Positions 48,425 to 56,775 of a DNA stretch of 64,000 nucleotides are shown in pieces. The position numbers and the translations under genes are program-made. Source of the stretch: Rhodobacter sp. (GTDB taxonomy: Bacteria; Pseudomonadota; Alphaproteobacteria; Rhodobacterales; Rhodobacteraceae); assembly GCA_030065095.1 (NCBI GenBank), contig JASJDP010000005.1, positions 62,001 to 126,000 of the forward strand, in the 5' to 3' direction. The stretch's first letter is position 1. Each line of letters opens with the position of its first letter. The notes under the pieces were generated by a model. That model had not been told where the DNA came from. It saw nothing but the letters and a program-made list of their open reading frames with translations, and made no database searches.

Positions 48425-48856
48425 ATGTCGCAATCAGACGATCTACGCGCGGCGTTGCGGGGGCCGGATCGCCCATCGCGTCGGCAGAGGCGGGCCGAAA
48501 GGGCACGGCGCCGGGCCTTGTCGCCCGTGCGGATACTGCTGCGGGTGCTGCTGATCCCGGTCGTTGCGGCGGGGCTGACGGTGTCGATTTATGCGCGGAC
48601 CAGCCCCTTCGGCATGGAAGACGGGCTGAAGCATCTTTTGGCGATGGGCGGCTGTGACGCGGCGGCGGCGTTGGGTTTGGCTCCGGCATTCGAGGGGGAA
48701 CTGGGCTATCACAAGCGAAACGATCCCGACGGGGATGGCGTGGCCTGCGGCGGCTATCTGATGATACCGGCGGCGCGGGCGGGCGGCAGCGATAGCGACG
48801 CAGCACCGGCGCCCGATACCCGAAGGGCTGGCGGGGCAAAGTTTGTGAGGCCGTAA
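48425..48856 (+). CDS. Membrane-anchored excalibur-type calcium-binding protein
   Basis: 143 residues. A strongly basic N-terminus (SRRQRRAERARRRALSPVRI) leads into one membrane helix at about residues 36-56. The extracytoplasmic part ends in an excalibur-like motif: GGCDAAAALGLAP, then GYHKRNDPDGDGVACG with the DxDxDG calcium loop. Function unknown; probably periplasmic side, inner-membrane anchored. Confidence 0.8.
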   Translation: MSQSDDLRAALRGPDRPSRRQRRAERARRRALSPVRILLRVLLIPVVAAGLTVSIYARTSPFGMEDGLKHLLAMGGCDAAAALGLAPAFEGELGYHKRNDPDGDGVACGGYLMIPAARAGGSDSDAAPAPDTRRAGGAKFVRP

Positions 48857-49630
48857 GGCAGGCGGCGATCCCGGCGGCAGATCTGTGGCAACAGGATATC
48901 GGGTGGTCAGGTCGCCTATGACGGATGCCGCCGGCCGGCACCGATTTCGACCAGATGCCGACGGCATCGGATCGTCACATCCGGGCTGAGAGTTCCATCT
49001 GAACCGCTTGCGGCCGGTGTGCGGCGGTGCCCGTCCGCCAATGAACACGCGGGTGGCCGCTTTGGCCGGCCGGTCGGGCGAATCGCCCGCACGAGGCCGT
49101 GAGGCGCGCGTCCGGGCACATTCACCTGCACATCGCAGGGTCCGCTCGCGCCGCTTCGCCGGAGCGGATCCAGAAGAGCCATGCGGAACGGCGGCTGATC
49201 GCGAGGTCATGTGAGAGGTGGCGATTCGGCGCCTGAGGGACCAGACCCGTTCAACCCACGTTTGTTTCCTGCACGAACCGGTATCAGTCTGCCGCAGTCT
49301 TGGGCAATTCCGCACACTCGCCTTTACCGGTGGCTTCTGGAGTGCGCCTGCAATCAAAAGGAATGCCGCAAGGCAGGCGGTTTTCCCCCGATGACACAGA
49401 ATCCGCCTGTTCGAAAATTGACTCGCCGTCCCGGGCTATGTTACGAAATCCACAACTAGTAGGTGAGTTGGCCTCGCGGCAATCGACCAATAGGCCCTAA
49501 GTTTTTAGATTCACGAGTATCTTGTGCCGATAGCGTCACGCAAAGAGATCAAGAGTGCACGATAGGAGTGGACGTCATTGTGAATAAAAACGCCTAACCG
49601 AGCCTACGACAATCAAGTTAAACCCCGAAG
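48857..49630. other. Non-coding spacer upstream of the biosynthetic locus
   Basis: About 770 bp without a credible gene. The left half is GC-rich with chance open frames on both strands and no ribosome-binding sites. From about 49430 the composition becomes AT-rich, marking the left edge of the biosynthetic locus and probably holding its main promoter. I cannot place -35/-10 boxes with confidence. Confidence 0.4.
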
Positions 49631-49652
49631 CCGTCAATATATATGTTGACGG
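49631..49652. promoter_or_regulatory. Inverted repeat just upstream of the carrier-protein gene
   Basis: CCGTCAA (49631-49637) and TTGACGG (49646-49652) form perfect 7-bp arms around an AT-rich 8-bp centre. The site ends 4 bp before the first in-frame ATG of the carrier-protein gene. It could be a repressor operator or, as RNA, a hairpin in the leader. A related palindrome (core TCAATAT) occurs before the synthetase-like gene. Confidence 0.4.
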
Positions 49653-49656
49653 GCTA

Positions 49657-49959
49657 ATGTGCTCTGCACGCAACCACAGTCTGGAGGATGGTCCCATTAC
49701 TACTGAACAGAAACTAATCGGAATCATGGAGCGTGTCGTCGGAGTCAAAAATCTTAGCTCTGACTCTCGCTTCTTGGATATCGGTGGCAATTCCCTGAAC
49801 CTTGTCGAAGTCCTGAAGCAAGTCAGAGAAGAATTCGGATCCGCGCCGTCCGCGCGGAATTTCTTCAACCCAGAGTTGTCTACCGTAGCGGCGCTTAGCG
49901 CTGAAATCGACAACCTGAACTATGCGGATGAGCCCCAAAAGGCCGCAGTCAACCAGTAA
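49657..49959 (+). CDS. Stand-alone acyl/peptidyl carrier protein
   Basis: The product of about 100 residues has the carrier-protein fold with the phosphopantetheine serine in FLDIGGNSLNLVEVLKQVRE near residue 51. The first in-frame ATG (49657) lacks a ribosome-binding site and sits against an inverted repeat. A strong GGAGGA lies at 49683-49688, followed after 7 nt by an in-frame ATT (49696, PITTEQKLIG), so a rare ATT start (87 residues) is possible. It opens the biosynthetic operon, with the halogenase 28 bp downstream. It should carry the amino acid that the halogenase acts on. Confidence 0.88.
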   Translation: MCSARNHSLEDGPITTEQKLIGIMERVVGVKNLSSDSRFLDIGGNSLNLVEVLKQVREEFGSAPSARNFFNPELSTVAALSAEIDNLNYADEPQKAAVNQ

Positions 49960-49987
49960 CCCCCCCAACACCTCAGGAGGTAACCCC

Positions 49988-50893
49988 ATGGGTAAGCAGT
50001 TTCAACTTACGAAAGAAGAGCTCGAGTTCTTCTACAAGAACGGATACGTCGGTCCGTTCACGCTGTTCGAGCCGGAAGAGATGGCTGAGATCTGGGAAGA
50101 AGTCCGGATGGATCTTCTTGACAGCACGAACGCGCCGTTCCCCGGCAGCAAGCTGAACTATGACCGCCATCTCGACATGCCGTCGCTGAACGCGATCATC
50201 AGCAATCCCAAGATCGTCGACAAGATCTCGAGCATTCTGGGACCGAACGTGCTGAGCTGGCGCACCGAATGGTTCCCGAAGTATCCCGGCGACGAAGGCA
50301 CCGACTGGCACCAGGCCGAAAGCTTTGTCGAGTTTGAAGGCACCGAAAAGATCGAACCGACGGCGCAGGAAGAAGGCGTGCCGTGGGAAATGACCGCCTG
50401 GATCGCGATGGTCGACACCGACCCGAGCAACGGCTGCATGAAGGTGATGCCCGGCACCCACCGGACCTGGTTCTTCGATGAGAAGAAGAACATCAAGTAC
50501 GAGCCCGAGAAGATGAACGAGCTCAACACGCAGGGCATCAAGTCCGGCTTTTTCGGCTACGACTACGATGAACTGAAGCTCGACCCGACCTTCGTTCCGG
50601 ACGAATCCAAGGCGGTCGACATGGCGCTGAAGGCCGGCCAGTTCTTTATCTTCACGTCGCGCTGCATGCACGGATCGCATCCGAACACGACCACCGATTC
50701 CACACGGTTCGGCTGGGCCACGCGGTTCGTTCCGACGCATGTGAAGGTCTATGCGGATCAGGACAGCTTCCAGCACTTTGGCGAGCATCTCGACCTGGGC
50801 CGCTACTCGACCGTCCTGGTGAAGGGTGAGGACACCTACAAGCACAACCGTGTCCGCATGCCGATGGAGCCCAGCAGCATCGCTGCCGAATAA
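49988..50893 (+). CDS. SyrB2-type non-heme Fe(II)/2-oxoglutarate halogenase
   Basis: 301 residues behind a strong CAGGAGG. The chain has the PhyH fold, but the metal site reads DWHQAESF near residue 108. The usual HxD/E carboxylate is replaced by alanine, the hallmark of carrier-dependent halogenases such as SyrB2, CytC3 and BarB, in which chloride occupies the vacant site. The second histidine is in RCMHGSHPN (about residue 228). Flanking blocks (FPKYPGDEGTD, GFFGYDY, KAGQFFIF) match SyrB2 as I remember it, as does the length (about 310). It should halogenate an unactivated carbon of an amino acid tethered to the adjacent carrier protein. Confidence 0.9.
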   Translation: MGKQFQLTKEELEFFYKNGYVGPFTLFEPEEMAEIWEEVRMDLLDSTNAPFPGSKLNYDRHLDMPSLNAIISNPKIVDKISSILGPNVLSWRTEWFPKYPGDEGTDWHQAESFVEFEGTEKIEPTAQEEGVPWEMTAWIAMVDTDPSNGCMKVMPGTHRTWFFDEKKNIKYEPEKMNELNTQGIKSGFFGYDYDELKLDPTFVPDESKAVDMALKAGQFFIFTSRCMHGSHPNTTTDSTRFGWATRFVPTHVKVYADQDSFQHFGEHLDLGRYSTVLVKGEDTYKHNRVRMPMEPSSIAAE

Positions 50894-50926
50894 GGCGCCA
50901 ATATCACTCTAAAGAGCAGGACAGTC

Positions 50927-51697
50927 ATGGATTCCCGTTGGTTCGAAGTCTGCACGCCGCAGAGAGATATTGATGTGAAGTTCAGGCTGTTCTGCTTTCC
51001 CTACGCAGGCGCCGGTGCCTCGATGTTCCAGTCGTGGGCCGGATGGCTGCCGCCAGAGGTCGAATTGGTCGGAATTCAGCTGCCGGGACGCGAGACCCGG
51101 CTGGAAGAGCCGCCTGTCCGGTCGATGGAAGAGGTCATGGAGGGCATTGCGGCGGATATCCCGCCGCTGCTCGACAGGCCTTACGGAATTTTCGGACACA
51201 GCACCGGTGCCCTGTCCGCATTCGAACTGGCGCGGGTCCTGCGCAATCGGGGCCTGCCGGAGGCGAAGCTGTTGATGATTTCCGGGCAGAACGGGCCGAA
51301 GGCGAAGCGTGAGCGGGTCCGTCACAACCTGCCCGACGACGAGTTCATCGAGGTGATGCGGAGGGTCAGAGCGATGCCGGACGAGTTGTTGCAAAGTCCC
51401 GAGTTGCTGGAATTTCTGCTGCCACGCATCCGCGCCGACGGCTCTGTTTACGAGAACTACAAATACGACCTGCAGAAGCCGCTCGATTGCCGGATCGCCC
51501 TTTTCTACGGGCTCGACGACGAGTTGGTGAACCCCGAAGGGCTTGCCCACTGGAACTCCGAGACGACCGGCGGTGTGCACTGCTACGACGGTTTCCCCGG
51601 CGGACATATCTTTCTGCACAAGGCCGAGGCCGACTTGGCCAAGCTTGTAAACCACGAACTGGCGCCGCTGATCCGGCAGCCGGCCAGTGTGAACTGA
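50927..51697 (+). CDS. Type II thioesterase 1
   Basis: 256 residues of the GrsT/RifR-type alpha/beta-hydrolase family: LFCFPYAGAGASMFQSWAGW at the N-terminus, the nucleophile elbow IFGHSTGALSAFELA (Ser), an Asp in FYGLDDELV and His in PGGHIFLHKAE. Such enzymes hydrolyse acyl groups from carrier proteins. Here it could release the halogenated product or clear mis-loaded carrier. It follows the halogenase by 33 bp. Confidence 0.92.
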   Translation: MDSRWFEVCTPQRDIDVKFRLFCFPYAGAGASMFQSWAGWLPPEVELVGIQLPGRETRLEEPPVRSMEEVMEGIAADIPPLLDRPYGIFGHSTGALSAFELARVLRNRGLPEAKLLMISGQNGPKAKRERVRHNLPDDEFIEVMRRVRAMPDELLQSPELLEFLLPRIRADGSVYENYKYDLQKPLDCRIALFYGLDDELVNPEGLAHWNSETTGGVHCYDGFPGGHIFLHKAEADLAKLVNHELAPLIRQPASVN

Positions 51698-51707
51698 GGA
51701 CCGCGAT

Positions 51708-52403
51708 ATGGCAAAAGACATGGCGAGGTGGAATTCGGACGAAGAGTTGTTCGCGCTGTTGCGCAACGAGCTGTGTACCTCTCCGATCAGCGACGTGATG
51801 GAGGTGATGGGGTTCCATTATCCGATGCTGCCGCATCAGATCATGCCCATCCGCCCCAACACCGTGATGGTCGGACGTGCGATGCCGTGCCAGGACGAAC
51901 CGCCGATCCCGCACGGCGGTCTGAAGCGGTACGACTGGAAACCCTACGGGCTGCTCTTCGACTCGATCGAGGATCTGAAACCGAACGAGGTCTATATCTC
52001 GACCGGCGCGCCGACCTATGCCGCGCGGCTGGGCGACATGCTGGTCACCCGGGCCCAGGCTCTGGGCGCTGCCGGCATGGTGATCAACGGCAATATCCGT
52101 GACATCGCCGGGCAGAGGAAGCTGAGTATCCCGCTCTATGCGCACGGCACCTATGCCTATGGCCTGCAGGGGCGTCACAACACGGTGGATTACCGCTGTT
52201 CGATCAAGGTCGGCAACGTGCGGGTCAAGCCCGGCGACCTGATCTTTGGCGACGATGACGGGGTCTGCGTCATACCGCGCGAATGCGAGGAAGAGATCAT
52301 CGTCAAGGCGATCGAGAAGGACAGGATCGAACAACAGGTGCGCAAAGAGATCGAGGCCGGTGGAAGTGTCGTCGATGCGTTCAACAAATACTCTGTGATG
52401 TAG
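51708..52403 (+). CDS. RraA-family protein (HMG/CHA-aldolase-like)
   Basis: 231 residues with the family's central motif ARLGDMLVTRAQALGAAGMV followed by INGNIRD, whose Arg-Asp pair is catalytic in 4-hydroxy-4-methyl-2-oxoglutarate aldolases. A C-terminal GDLIFGDDDGVCVIPRECEE matches too. Members cleave or decarboxylate 2-oxo acids with a divalent metal; others bind RNase E. Within this locus a step on a branched 2-oxo acid is plausible but unproven. It is 10 bp after the thioesterase. Confidence 0.85.
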   Translation: MAKDMARWNSDEELFALLRNELCTSPISDVMEVMGFHYPMLPHQIMPIRPNTVMVGRAMPCQDEPPIPHGGLKRYDWKPYGLLFDSIEDLKPNEVYISTGAPTYAARLGDMLVTRAQALGAAGMVINGNIRDIAGQRKLSIPLYAHGTYAYGLQGRHNTVDYRCSIKVGNVRVKPGDLIFGDDDGVCVIPRECEEEIIVKAIEKDRIEQQVRKEIEAGGSVVDAFNKYSVM

Positions 52404-52414
52404 GATCAAAGAAA

Positions 52415-53371
52415 ATGGCTATGAGCGCGGATTTCATCTGGAAGAACGGCGAACTGGTTCGGTGGGAAGATGCCACGGTGCATGTGCTGTCGCATGCGCT
52501 GCACTATGGAACCAGCGTCTTTGAGGGCCTGCGGGCCTACGAAATCGGGGAAGACGCCTGTGTCCTGTGCGGGCCCGAGCATTTCGAGCGGATGATCTTC
52601 AGCTGCAAGGTCGCCTATGCCCCGTCACCCTATACCGTCGAGCAATGGATGGATGCGACCGCGGACACGCTGCAGGCCAACCGGCATCGCAGCGCCTATC
52701 TTCGCCCGCTGGTGTTCCGCGGCCACGGCCCCTCGCTGGCGCTCGACGGCCGCGAGGGCCCGATCGATGCGATCCTCGCAAGTGTGCCGTGGGGTGCCTA
52801 CTACAGCGCCGAAGCGCAGGAACAGGGCATCGACATCCAGGTCGGCAGCTGGCGGCGTACCGGGTCCGGTGCGACCGCGGCGATGGCCAAGATCGGCGGC
52901 CAGTACGTCAACTCGCAGTTCAATCTGATGCAGGCGCATGACAGCGGCTTTGCCGAGGCCGTCGCGCTCGATACGCAGGGTTTCGTCAGCGAGGGCAGCG
53001 GGCAAAACATCTTCATCGTTCACGACGGCGTCCTGATCACGCCGACGATCGCCAACAGCATCCTCGGAGGCATCACGCGCTACTGCATCATGACGATTGC
53101 GCGGGATCTGGGCATCGAGGTGCGCGAGCAGAACATCCCGCGCGAGATGCTGTATCTGGCCGACGAAGTCTTTTTCAGCGGGACCGCGGTCGAGATATGC
53201 CCGGTGCGCTCGGTCGACCGGATCGTCGTCGGCGAAGGCAGTATCGGGCCGGTCACCAAGGCCTTGAAGGACGAGTTCTTCGGCATCCTGCACGGTACGC
53301 GGCCCGACAAGCGGAGCTGGCTGACGCCGGTGCACGTGTCGATGCCCGCCGAAGAGAGGCAGACGGCATGA
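52415..53371 (+). CDS. Branched-chain amino acid aminotransferase-like (class IV)
   Basis: 318 residues from ATG 52415 (a second ATG two codons on is possible). Features of IlvE: HALHYGTSVFEGLRAYEIGE near the start, the PLP lysine in MAKIGGQYVNSQFNLMQAHD, and VSEGSGQNIFIVHDGVLITP. It interconverts leucine, valine, isoleucine or analogues with their 2-oxo acids. With the LeuA-like enzyme of the same operon it probably supplies the amino-acid building block. Its stop overlaps the next start by ATGA. Confidence 0.93.
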   Translation: MAMSADFIWKNGELVRWEDATVHVLSHALHYGTSVFEGLRAYEIGEDACVLCGPEHFERMIFSCKVAYAPSPYTVEQWMDATADTLQANRHRSAYLRPLVFRGHGPSLALDGREGPIDAILASVPWGAYYSAEAQEQGIDIQVGSWRRTGSGATAAMAKIGGQYVNSQFNLMQAHDSGFAEAVALDTQGFVSEGSGQNIFIVHDGVLITPTIANSILGGITRYCIMTIARDLGIEVREQNIPREMLYLADEVFFSGTAVEICPVRSVDRIVVGEGSIGPVTKALKDEFFGILHGTRPDKRSWLTPVHVSMPAEERQTA

Positions 53372-54201
53372 CCTCGCAGACACCGCATCCCGATCAGCCG
53401 TGGCTGATCATGAACGGACGTCCCGAAGGCGAGCCGGCGAAGATGCGGCTGTTCTGCATTCACTATGCGGGCGCCACGGCCTCGATATTCAAGTCCTGGC
53501 ATGACGCGTTGCCGCCGGAAGTGGAACTGGTGGCGGTTCAGATGCCGGGGCGCGAGTACCGGTTTTCCGAACCGCTGCTGACGGATATGAACGAGATTGC
53601 CCCGGCAATCGCCGACGCGATCGCGCCCTTGCTGGACAAGCCTTACGCGCTTTTCGGTCATAGCATGGGAATTCTGATCGGGTTCAACGTGGTGCGTGAA
53701 TTGCGCGCGCGCGGGTTGCGCCAGCCGGGTTTCCTGGTGGCGTCGGGCCGAAACGCGCCCCAGTTCAAATGGGCCGATACCGGGATGGAAAAGCTGCCGG
53801 ATGAAGAATTCGTCGCAGCTGTGCGGGACTACAACGGCACGCCCGAGGCGCTGTTGTCGGACCCGTCAATGTGGGATCTGTGGCTGCCCAGGCTGCGCGC
53901 CGATCTCGCAGTATCGGCAGAGTACGAGCACGAAGACCAACCGCCGCTGGACTGTCCTATTTTAGTCCTGTTTGCCGATGGCGACCGGTTGGCCACCAAG
54001 GCGGGCCTCGAGGGGTGGCGTGCCCAGACGACCAGCGATGTCCGGTACGTCTCGTTTACCGGAGATCATTTCTTTCTGCATGGTTCTGAAAAAGACGTTC
54101 TAGCCGAAGTGAACGTCGAGTTGCGCCGTCAGCTTGAAGAAACAGGAGGCCAAAGTGACACTAGACAACATAATACAAGAGCGGCCGTCGGGCTCGCCTG
54201 A
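53368..54201 (+). CDS. Type II thioesterase 2
   Basis: 277 residues from ATG 53368, overlapping the aminotransferase stop. The same family as the first thioesterase but clearly diverged: LFCIHYAGATASIFKSWHDA, nucleophile elbow LFGHSMGILIGFNV, and GDHFFLHGSEK with the late His. Two thioesterases with one carrier protein suggests one for proofreading and one for product release or transfer. Its 3' end overlaps the LeuA-like gene by 47 nt. Confidence 0.92.
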   Translation: MTSQTPHPDQPWLIMNGRPEGEPAKMRLFCIHYAGATASIFKSWHDALPPEVELVAVQMPGREYRFSEPLLTDMNEIAPAIADAIAPLLDKPYALFGHSMGILIGFNVVRELRARGLRQPGFLVASGRNAPQFKWADTGMEKLPDEEFVAAVRDYNGTPEALLSDPSMWDLWLPRLRADLAVSAEYEHEDQPPLDCPILVLFADGDRLATKAGLEGWRAQTTSDVRYVSFTGDHFFLHGSEKDVLAEVNVELRRQLEETGGQSDTRQHNTRAAVGLA

Positions 54202-55408
54202 GCGCGTCCGCATATTCGACACGACCCTTCGCGACGGAGAACAGAGCCCCGGCGCGTATCTCGATCCCGACCAGAAGATGGAAATCGCTGTGCAGTTGGC
54301 GCGGCTGGGTGTCGATGTGATCGAAGCCGGGTTTCCCTCGTCAAGCGAAGGGAACCTGAAGACGGTGCAGCGGATTGCGGCCAGCGTCGGCCAAGCCGAG
54401 CGAAAGTCCGGCATCGGAACCGAAGCCCAACCGCCCATGATCGCATCGCTTTGCCGCGCCAACCGCCGCGATATCGACATCACCTGGGAAGGGGTCAAGC
54501 CGGCCAGATTCCCGTGTATCCACATCGTTTTGCCGACAAGCGAAATTCACTTGAAGTACAAGGTCGGCAAGACCCAGGACGAAATCATCAAGATCGCCCG
54601 GGAGTCCGTCGCGCATGCCCGGGACCTGTGCGCCAATGTCGAATTCAGCGCCGAGGATGCGACCCGAACCGATCAGGGGTATTTGCTCGAGGTTCTGGAA
54701 ACCGCGATCGAGGCCGGCGCGACCACGGTCAACATCCCCGATACCGTCGGCTATGCCATGCCCCATGAATACGGTGGCCTGATCCGGTTTCTGTCGACCA
54801 GTCTGACGGGCCGCGATGGCGTGGTCATCAGCGCGCATTGCCATGACGATCTGGGGGTGGCCACGGCCAACACCCTGGCGGGTATCGAGAACGGCTGCCG
54901 GCAGGTCGAGGTCACGATCAACGGCATTGGCGAGCGGGCGGGCAACGCCTGTCTGGCAGAAACCGTGATGGCCCTGCACACGCGCAAGCCGGTCTTCAAC
55001 ATCGAGACCAATATCAACCGCCGCGAAATCTTGCCGACCAGTGCGATGGTCAGCCAAATGGCGGGCATGCCGGTACAGCCCAACAAGGCCATCGTCGGAG
55101 AAAATGCGTTCGCCCATGAAGCGGGCATTCACCAGGATGGCGTCCTGAAGAACCGGAGCACCTACGAGGTGCTGGACCCGGAAGATCTGGGTCTTGCAAG
55201 CCGCCTGGTTCTGGGAAAGCTGAGCGGCCGCAACGCGCTGCGCAACCGGCTTGAGGGCATGGGCTATTCCATCGCCGATCAGGATCTCGACGCTCTGTTC
55301 AAGAGCTTCAAGTCCGTGGCCGATGCCAACACCCATGATGTGAGCGAGGCGCAGTTGCATGGAATCTGCGCGAAACTTTCGATTAAGCAAAAGGAGCCCG
55401 TCAGATGA
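54155..55408 (+). CDS. 2-Isopropylmalate synthase-like enzyme without the leucine-regulatory domain
   Basis: 417 residues from GTG 54155, which follows CAGGAGG by 6 nt. Motifs of the DRE-TIM family are intact: FDTTLRDGEQSPGAYL, the metal ligands in SAHCHDDLGVATANTLAGIE, and NGIGERAGNACLAE. Normal LeuA has about 510-570 residues; this one stops after subdomain II (ALFKSFKSVADANTHDVSEA), so the allosteric leucine-binding domain is absent. It should be feedback-insensitive, either as a dedicated leucine supply or as a chain-elongation (MAM-like) synthase. leuC, leuD and leuB are not in the locus. Confidence 0.9.
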   Translation: MTLDNIIQERPSGSPERVRIFDTTLRDGEQSPGAYLDPDQKMEIAVQLARLGVDVIEAGFPSSSEGNLKTVQRIAASVGQAERKSGIGTEAQPPMIASLCRANRRDIDITWEGVKPARFPCIHIVLPTSEIHLKYKVGKTQDEIIKIARESVAHARDLCANVEFSAEDATRTDQGYLLEVLETAIEAGATTVNIPDTVGYAMPHEYGGLIRFLSTSLTGRDGVVISAHCHDDLGVATANTLAGIENGCRQVEVTINGIGERAGNACLAETVMALHTRKPVFNIETNINRREILPTSAMVSQMAGMPVQPNKAIVGENAFAHEAGIHQDGVLKNRSTYEVLDPEDLGLASRLVLGKLSGRNALRNRLEGMGYSIADQDLDALFKSFKSVADANTHDVSEAQLHGICAKLSIKQKEPVR

Positions 55409-56775
55409 CGAAACGGAGAATCCACTTTGGGGTTATGTTGCAGGGCCCGGGATGCTTCATGAATTCCTGGCGACATCCCAGCGTGCCTCTGGATGCCAGC
55501 CGCAATATCGACTTCTACGTCGATCGGGCGCGGTTGGCCGAAGAGGGCGGTCTGGACTTTGTCTTCATCGCCGACGGACTTCACGTCCACGAAAAGTCGT
55601 TTCCGCACTACATGAACCGGTTCGAGCCGATCACGATCCTGGGTGCACTGGCGATGGCCACGAAGAAGATCGGTTTGGTGGCGACGGTGTCGACGACCTA
55701 TGCCGATCCGTTCACGGTGGCGCGCCAATTCGCCTCGCTCGATGCGATCAGCGGCGGCCGGGCGGCATGGAACTCGGTCACCTCGCCGCTCGAGGGGTCG
55801 GGCCGGAACCACAGCATACGGCATCCCCCGCACTCGAAGCGGTACGAGATCGCCGAAGAGCACATGGAAGTGGTCACCAAGCTTTGGGACAGCTGGGACG
55901 ACGACGCCTTTTTGCGTAACCGCGAGACCGGGCAGTACATCGATCCCACCAAGATGCACCGCGCCAACCATGAAGGTAAGTTCTTCAGCGTCGAAGGACC
56001 GTTGAGCGTGGGCCGGTCGGCGCAAGGTGCGCCGCTGATCTTCCAGGCGGGCTCGTCCGAGGCCGGGATCCGGCTGGCCGGGATGTATGCCGATGCGGTG
56101 TTCACCAATGGCGGTGAATTCGAGGCGGGGCAGGAATTCTATCGCCGCGTTAAGGAAAGCGCCGTTGCCCATGGCCGGCGGCCCGAGGAAATCAAGGTGT
56201 TCCCGGGCATGGGGCCGGTCGTCGGCGCCACCAAAGAAGCGGCGTGGGACAAGCTGCGGGAAATCAGCGGCCTGCTGAATGTCGAGGATGCGATGTCCTA
56301 CCTGACCCATATCTTCGACCAGCATGACTTCAGCCAGTACGACCTGGATGCACCGTTCCCCGATATCCCCGATGCCGGGGCGGACGGCTTCAAGTCCACC
56401 ACTGCCGAGATCAAGCGGGTCTCGCGGGAGCGGGGCCTGACCCTGCGCGAGGCCGCGTACGAGACGGCAACGCTTCGGGCGCATATCGGTACCTCCGAGT
56501 CCGTCATCGGAACGCCGGAAGAGATCGCCGATGAGTTGATCCGCTGGGTCGACGGCGGCGCTGCCGACGGCTTTATGCTTGGATTGCCGATCCTGAGCTT
56601 CGGACTGGACGATTTCGTGAAGCAGGTTCTGCCGGTTCTGGCCGAACGCGGGTATCACGAATACGAGAAAAAGGGCACGACGCTGCGCGATCACTTCGGT
56701 CTGCCGTATCGCGAAAGCCGGTACGCCCAAGCGGACCAGAAAGAGGCGTTGGTCGAAGAAGCCGCCGCAGTCTAG
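55405..56775 (+). CDS. NtaA/DmoA-type FMN-dependent monooxygenase (luciferase-like)
   Basis: 456 residues in the bacterial luciferase fold: RRIHFGVMLQGPGCFMNSWR at the start, GGLDFVFIADGLHVHE, SGGRAAWNSVTSP and LIFQAGSSEAGIRLAGMYAD. This order fits the nitrilotriacetate/dimethyl-sulfide monooxygenase subfamily, which uses reduced FMN from a separate reductase. Its start overlaps the LeuA-like stop by 4 nt, so it is firmly part of the operon. It may hydroxylate or oxidise the amino-acid product; no reductase gene is present. Confidence 0.92.
   Translation: MTKRRIHFGVMLQGPGCFMNSWRHPSVPLDASRNIDFYVDRARLAEEGGLDFVFIADGLHVHEKSFPHYMNRFEPITILGALAMATKKIGLVATVSTTYADPFTVARQFASLDAISGGRAAWNSVTSPLEGSGRNHSIRHPPHSKRYEIAEEHMEVVTKLWDSWDDDAFLRNRETGQYIDPTKMHRANHEGKFFSVEGPLSVGRSAQGAPLIFQAGSSEAGIRLAGMYADAVFTNGGEFEAGQEFYRRVKESAVAHGRRPEEIKVFPGMGPVVGATKEAAWDKLREISGLLNVEDAMSYLTHIFDQHDFSQYDLDAPFPDIPDAGADGFKSTTAEIKRVSRERGLTLREAAYETATLRAHIGTSESVIGTPEEIADELIRWVDGGAADGFMLGLPILSFGLDDFVKQVLPVLAERGYHEYEKKGTTLRDHFGLPYRESRYAQADQKEALVEEAAAV

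Noticed and set aside
48443-49357. A 304-codon minus-strand frame upstream of the biosynthetic locus
   Set aside because: It is partly antisense to the excalibur-type gene, Arg/Pro-rich, without motif or ribosome-binding site.
49988-50893. Annotation as ordinary phytanoyl-CoA dioxygenase
   Set aside because: The metal-binding carboxylate is replaced by Ala (HQA), and the flanking sequence follows SyrB2, so halogenase is the better call.
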